Positions 60,722-64,000 of a stretch of DNA of 64,000 nt are shown piece by piece. The stretch spans positions 24,097,237 through 24,161,236 of the forward strand of contig NC_079416.1 of the NCBI RefSeq assembly GCF_026213295.1. Reading direction: 5' to 3'. The notes beneath the pieces are model-generated. The model was not told where the DNA came from. It made no database searches and saw only the letters and a program-made list of their open reading frames with translations. Position 1 is the first letter of the stretch. Every line of letters begins with the position of its first letter. Source of the DNA: Gadus chalcogrammus. Taxonomy: Eukaryota > Chordata > Actinopteri > Gadiformes > Gadidae. A program made the translations under genes and the position numbers.

Positions 60722-61675
60722 GAGGTGAATTAGTGATGCCAGTACATGTTGAGGAGTCCTTAGCAAGCCCCCTAGCCCCCCCCTCCACCCCCCCCGGCCC
60801 CCCACTCCTCACCAAAGAGCCCCCGTCCGAGGCCCCGGCGGCTCGCCCCCCGTGCCCGTCGGACCGAGGCAGCCATGATTGTGATGATGATGATGATGAT
60901 GCTGGCTTGGTGATTTGGGGGTTTGGCTCTGGGGCAGCGATCGACCCCCCCCCCCCCCGCTGCTGCTGATCATGATGATGATGATGAAGATTCTCACACC
61001 ACCTTCTCCTTGGTAACAGATAAGACCTTTTCCTCACCGGCCTTTGAAGGTGGCTACAAAACTCTCCCGCCCGGGTGGGACACGCAGACTGTTAGAGCTA
61101 ACCTCAAGCCCCCCCGCCCCGGCGGCGCTGGCCCCGCCCCCACCGCCGCCATGCCGCCCCCCCCCGACCAGAGCCGCACCGCCGCCGCCTCCACCCTCCG
61201 CACCCCCGAGCGGCCCGCGGGCAAAATGAATCACCGGCCGCTTAAGCCCCGGCCCGGCCCCGCCCCGCCCCCCCGGCCCGGCCCGGGCCCGCCCCCCCCG
61301 CCCTCTGAGCGAGACGCCGCCCGGGGCCCTCTAATAACCTCCCCCGTGTTCCGTAATGTACCCACAGCGCTCCCCACCGGTCCTGGCGTCAGGCGCGTCC
61401 CGGGCTCCGCGGAGGTCCTCCGCGAGGCCAGCAGCACCACCGGGATGGTCGTCGGGATAGTGGCGGCCGCCGCCCTGTGCATCCTCATCCTGCTGTACGC
61501 CATGTACAAGTACAGGAACAGGGACGAGGGCTCCTACCAGGTGGACGAGAGCCGCAACTACATCACCAACTCGGCCGTGCAGAGCAACGGGGCCCTGCTG
61601 AAGGACAAGCAGCCGGGCTCCAAGGGCGGCAGCAAGAAGCAGCAGCAGAACAAGGACAAGGAGTACTACGTGTGA
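60722..61675 (+). CDS. nrxn3: Neurexin-3 terminal exon: SS5, stalk, transmembrane helix, cytoplasmic tail
   Basis: Joined to exon 6 it reads [14 protein letters not shown].., the NRXN2/3-type long SS5 insert, then [20 protein letters not shown], matching the family's S..G..CDDDGLVI segment. A run of 14 C (60945-60958) then shifts the frame: the upstream frame stops at TGA 60967-60969, while the next frame carries [23 protein letters not shown], a proline-rich stalk, [31 protein letters not shown], the helix [20 protein letters not shown] (about 61444-61503), then [20 protein letters not shown] and the C terminus KEYYV, stop TGA 61673-61675. EYYV binds PDZ proteins such as CASK. One C fewer or two more would restore a single frame. 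An acceptor at 61366-61367, matching the mammalian short SS5 form, gives a 464-residue beta protein (SS4 included) without crossing the run. Confidence 0.93.
60945..60958 (+). repeat. nrxn3: Poly-C run (14) that breaks the SS5 reading frame
   Basis: Upstream codons GCA GCG ATC GAC run into C13 and then GCTGCTGCTGAT. The conserved downstream frame requires a multiple of three C after GAC. The observed 13 gives RCC and a stop. Either a homopolymer miscount or a real slippage allele. Confidence 0.9.
61366..61675 (+). promoter_or_regulatory. nrxn3: Internal alternative 3' splice site for the short SS5 form
   Basis: GTACCCACAG ends at 61367 in the segment [13 protein letters not shown]. Exon 6 supplies G, and CG from 61368 completes Ala, so the junction [20 protein letters not shown] is in frame to the stop. 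Mammalian NRXN3 short SS5 isoforms join at the same place (..ECEPST|ANPTEPG..), as I recall the family. A second in-frame AG at 61018-61019 (GGTAACAG, giving DKTFSS) is also possible. Confidence 0.6.
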
Positions 61676-62767
61676 GTGAGGCGCCAGGGCAGCACGCCGA
61701 GAGAGAGAGAGAGCGAGCGTGGGCCTGCTCTCGAGCAGAACCAGAGCGAGAGAGTGAGAGAGAGCGAGAGAGAGAGAGAGATTGAAAGAGATTAAGGAGG
61801 AATGGTGAGAACATTTAACTCTCGGCGTTCCTGTTTCAGGGAGCTGTTGACACATGACGATGGTATGATCACGGACCTTGGATCTCTGTGCCAAGAGGAC
61901 AACTGCTGACATGTACTGTAATATAAAGCACACTTACTATTGTAAGCATACAGCAAAACGGCTAACTAGCAACTTTAGTGACCTTACTCTTCAATCCAGT
62001 TCAGAGACGTTATCAGTGTAGTAACAATTAGCAGCTACATCATTCTCCTAAGTGACTTTTAGAGCTATGTGATCCTCAGTTAAATTACAAAAAAAATAGA
62101 TTTTTTTGTATACGTGTTGATGATGAATAAGCTCATCTTATCTTGACCGATTTCAGCATGTAAGCAACATGTCGTGCTTAACAAGAGGGGGGTCAAGACA
62201 CGAGATCATTGTAAAAGACAACACACGGGAAAAAAAAGGACTCTTTCCATTTCAGAATATGACAAATTTGTATTGTTTATACATTATACAAGTGTGGTGT
62301 CTTATTTATTTCCTTTTTTGCTGTAAGCAAAAAAAAAAGAAGAAAATTACTGTGTATCAAATCAAGTGAGCAAATTATAAGGGCAGATCTCGTAGGATCT
62401 TTTAGCTCTGTGGCATCTGATTTAACAACTATTACTCTCACTGTCTCACTGGCGCAGCGACGCCTTGGGACACACAGTTTGCTTGTGGCAAGAAGTGGTT
62501 GGTTAATCTTGTCCTGGTTTATAAAAAATAAAAATAAGCAACTGATTGTAAAATGCATGCCATCCTGATACTACTGGAACGGTACAGTACAGTGCAGTAC
62601 AGTACAGTGAAAAGTACATTTCACAATGTTTTCAACGAAAGACTTTGGGATTTCCTCCAGGCCAAAACGGTTTTCATCATCAGACACACAATCCTTTATT
62701 TATTTATTTTTTTAAGCAGCTCTTTTGATCCTCATTTCCCTGAAATGTCCCCTACAGGAAAAAATAA

Positions 62768-62768
<1 letters not shown>

Positions 62769-62820
<52 letters not shown>

Positions 62821-62823
62821 TAT
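62769..62823. repeat. (GT)/(TA)n microsatellite in the 3' UTR
   Basis: GTGTGTGTATATAT with about 20 TA repeats interrupted by one TG. Confidence 0.9.
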
Positions 62824-63309
62824 ACATCTATATATCTCGAAATACTTTAGTTGATTTGCAGCCAGTGGTTGGTGTTCCTTCAGCTCTGTATGTCGGGTTC
62901 ATTGCCTACGGTTCTATTTTCTATGGTGTTGTCTGGAGGGCAACAGATACTATAACACTGTTAACTATACAGAAATAAACCTAATGTGAAAAAGTGTGAA
63001 TTCTATTTGCTGTCACAGTCGACTGTGTCAAAACAAAATTTGTTTACATATTTTACTACATACTAGGCGTTGTACTTTGTAGGTAGGATATTGTACATAT
63101 GCCATGACAGTTGTAATTTTTTAGTACCTCTATTGTACAGACTGAGCATATGGTTTATCAGTGTATTTCATGACAAAAATCTATAACTGTTAATTCACGT
63201 GCGGAGAGAGACTTTAACCCAGACCGGGGAAAATAGTGGTATCATGTACAGAGGCTTTTTGTACAGAGAGGAATCTATTGTTAGAAGTAGAAGCTCTTCA
63301 CCAGAGATG

Positions 63310-63422
63310 TTACAGAAGTCGTGGCATGTGAGTGCTTGAGTTGTTGACAGCAGATGCCGTCTTGAACTCGTCGTTACCCGTGGCTTTCCTGTTCTTGGGC
63401 GACACCTGGAGTGTTATTCTCT
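63310..63422 (-). CDS. Candidate terminal exon of a convergent, unidentified gene
   Basis: On the minus strand TTTATTTGTCTCTTTCAG is a good pyrimidine tract and acceptor (exon begins at 63422 reading down). It is followed by 36 codons, RITLQVSPKNRKATGNDEFK then TASAVNNSSTHMPRLL, to TAA at 63312-63310. Codon third positions are rich in C/G compared with the AT-rich surroundings, as in coding sequence. I do not recognise the protein, and no upstream exon of it is in the window, though one could lie beyond 64000. It could equally be chance. The open frame continues upstream of the acceptor to 63573, but that part looks like noncoding sequence. Confidence 0.25.
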
Positions 63423-64000
63423 CTGAAAGAGACAAATAAAGACATAGCTGTTGATCAGAGTGGACGAGGACTGAGCAGAGCGTCGTTATGGGAGGAACTG
63501 AACGCCACGAGTGCTTCTTAACATCCTCCTCTTTCTGCATCAGACGTCCGCCGTTATGTTGGTTCTTATTCATTTCGTACCATTAACATGCCTTTTTTAT
63601 TTGTTTGCCAATTTATTTTGAGTTCTTTCTTTTGTTACTACAAATGAACACATTTTCACATTTTTTTCAGTAAAATGCTTATAAATAAAATATCTCTATA
63701 TACATAACCTCAAATTTGTTAACTCGTTTGTGGTTTTATGCTTTTTGTTTTCATGATAATTCTGCAGTATGGTATTGCTGCAGGTGTGATGAGGGCCCCA
63801 TTCCCATTCCCTGTACCATCGACCAGGTTTGGTCTCTGTTCTGAGACCGCCAGGGAGAATCTGTTTCAAGGGAATAGTGAAGGCATTGTGTTCACTCTGC
63901 ATTACGTACTGCAAATACTCTATACAAATACTACTCTGCAAAGTACTTTTTTAATTTGGATGAGCTTTCTAATACCAAAGAAATAGAACATCAGGTTGGA

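Larger units (their letters stand above)
61676..63695 (+). other. nrxn3: Neurexin-3 3' UTR and candidate poly(A) signals
   Basis: After the stop there is a short GAGA-rich piece (61698-61785), then AT-rich sequence typical of a long neuronal 3' UTR, with a TA/GT tract at 62769-62823. AATAAA hexamers are at 62974-62979, 63435-63440 and 63684-63689; which is used cannot be told. A candidate cryptic intron (61672-61839) would remove the stop codon. The region from 63696 to 64000 shows nothing I can support. Confidence 0.5.

Overview
The window looks like teleost fish nuclear DNA. It is intron-rich and full of long (GT)n, (CT)n and GC-rich tandem arrays. It also holds degenerate fish-type transposons (LINE CR1/L2-like, hAT-like) and a vertebrate synaptic gene with vertebrate exon phases. 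By hand tally about a quarter of the 64 kb is tandem repeat. That density recalls what is reported for codfishes, but the species cannot be fixed from this sequence.

The one confident gene is the 3' half of a neurexin, on the + strand across almost the whole window. It carries the beta-neurexin first exon (4256-4490), the exons of the last laminin/neurexin/sex-hormone-globulin domain (LNS6) at 30113-30294, 36305-36476 and 39391-39716, the alternative splice-site-4 (SS4) exon of exactly 90 nt (37198-37287), an acidic juxtamembrane exon (53463-53544), and a terminal exon (60722-61675) with SS5, the stalk, the transmembrane helix and the cytoplasmic tail ending in the PDZ ligand EYYV. All splice junctions join in phase. 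The SS4 sequence, the long SS5 insert and the tail match the NRXN3 type, so the gene is called nrxn3; a versus b paralogue is unresolved. Bases 1 to about 3700 would be intron for the alpha transcript and upstream/promoter sequence for beta. Sequence after 61675 is 3' UTR and downstream DNA, with one weak candidate antisense exon.

Layout: 1-3690 alpha intron with a 600-bp minisatellite; 3690-4490 GC-rich beta promoter, 5' UTR and first exon; 4491-30112 a 25.6-kb intron with a 3.8-kb minisatellite, several smaller arrays, a MITE-like piece and a LINE fragment; 30113-39716 LNS6 exons with arrays just after the donors; 39717-53462 an intron that opens with about 2.7 kb of nearly continuous arrays and closes with two adjoining arrays; 53463-61675 the membrane-proximal exons; 61676-64000 the 3' end.

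Most notable points: (1) in SS5 a run of 14 C puts the upstream coding frame out of register with the transmembrane/tail frame, giving either a secreted-type stop or a sequence error, while two internal in-frame acceptors would bypass the run; (2) four of the six neurexin donors are followed within about 45 nt by a tandem array; (3) a possible cryptic intron at the stop codon would replace the PDZ-binding C terminus; (4) several perfect long palindromes and transposon copies sit inside arrays. No previously undescribed multi-gene system was found.
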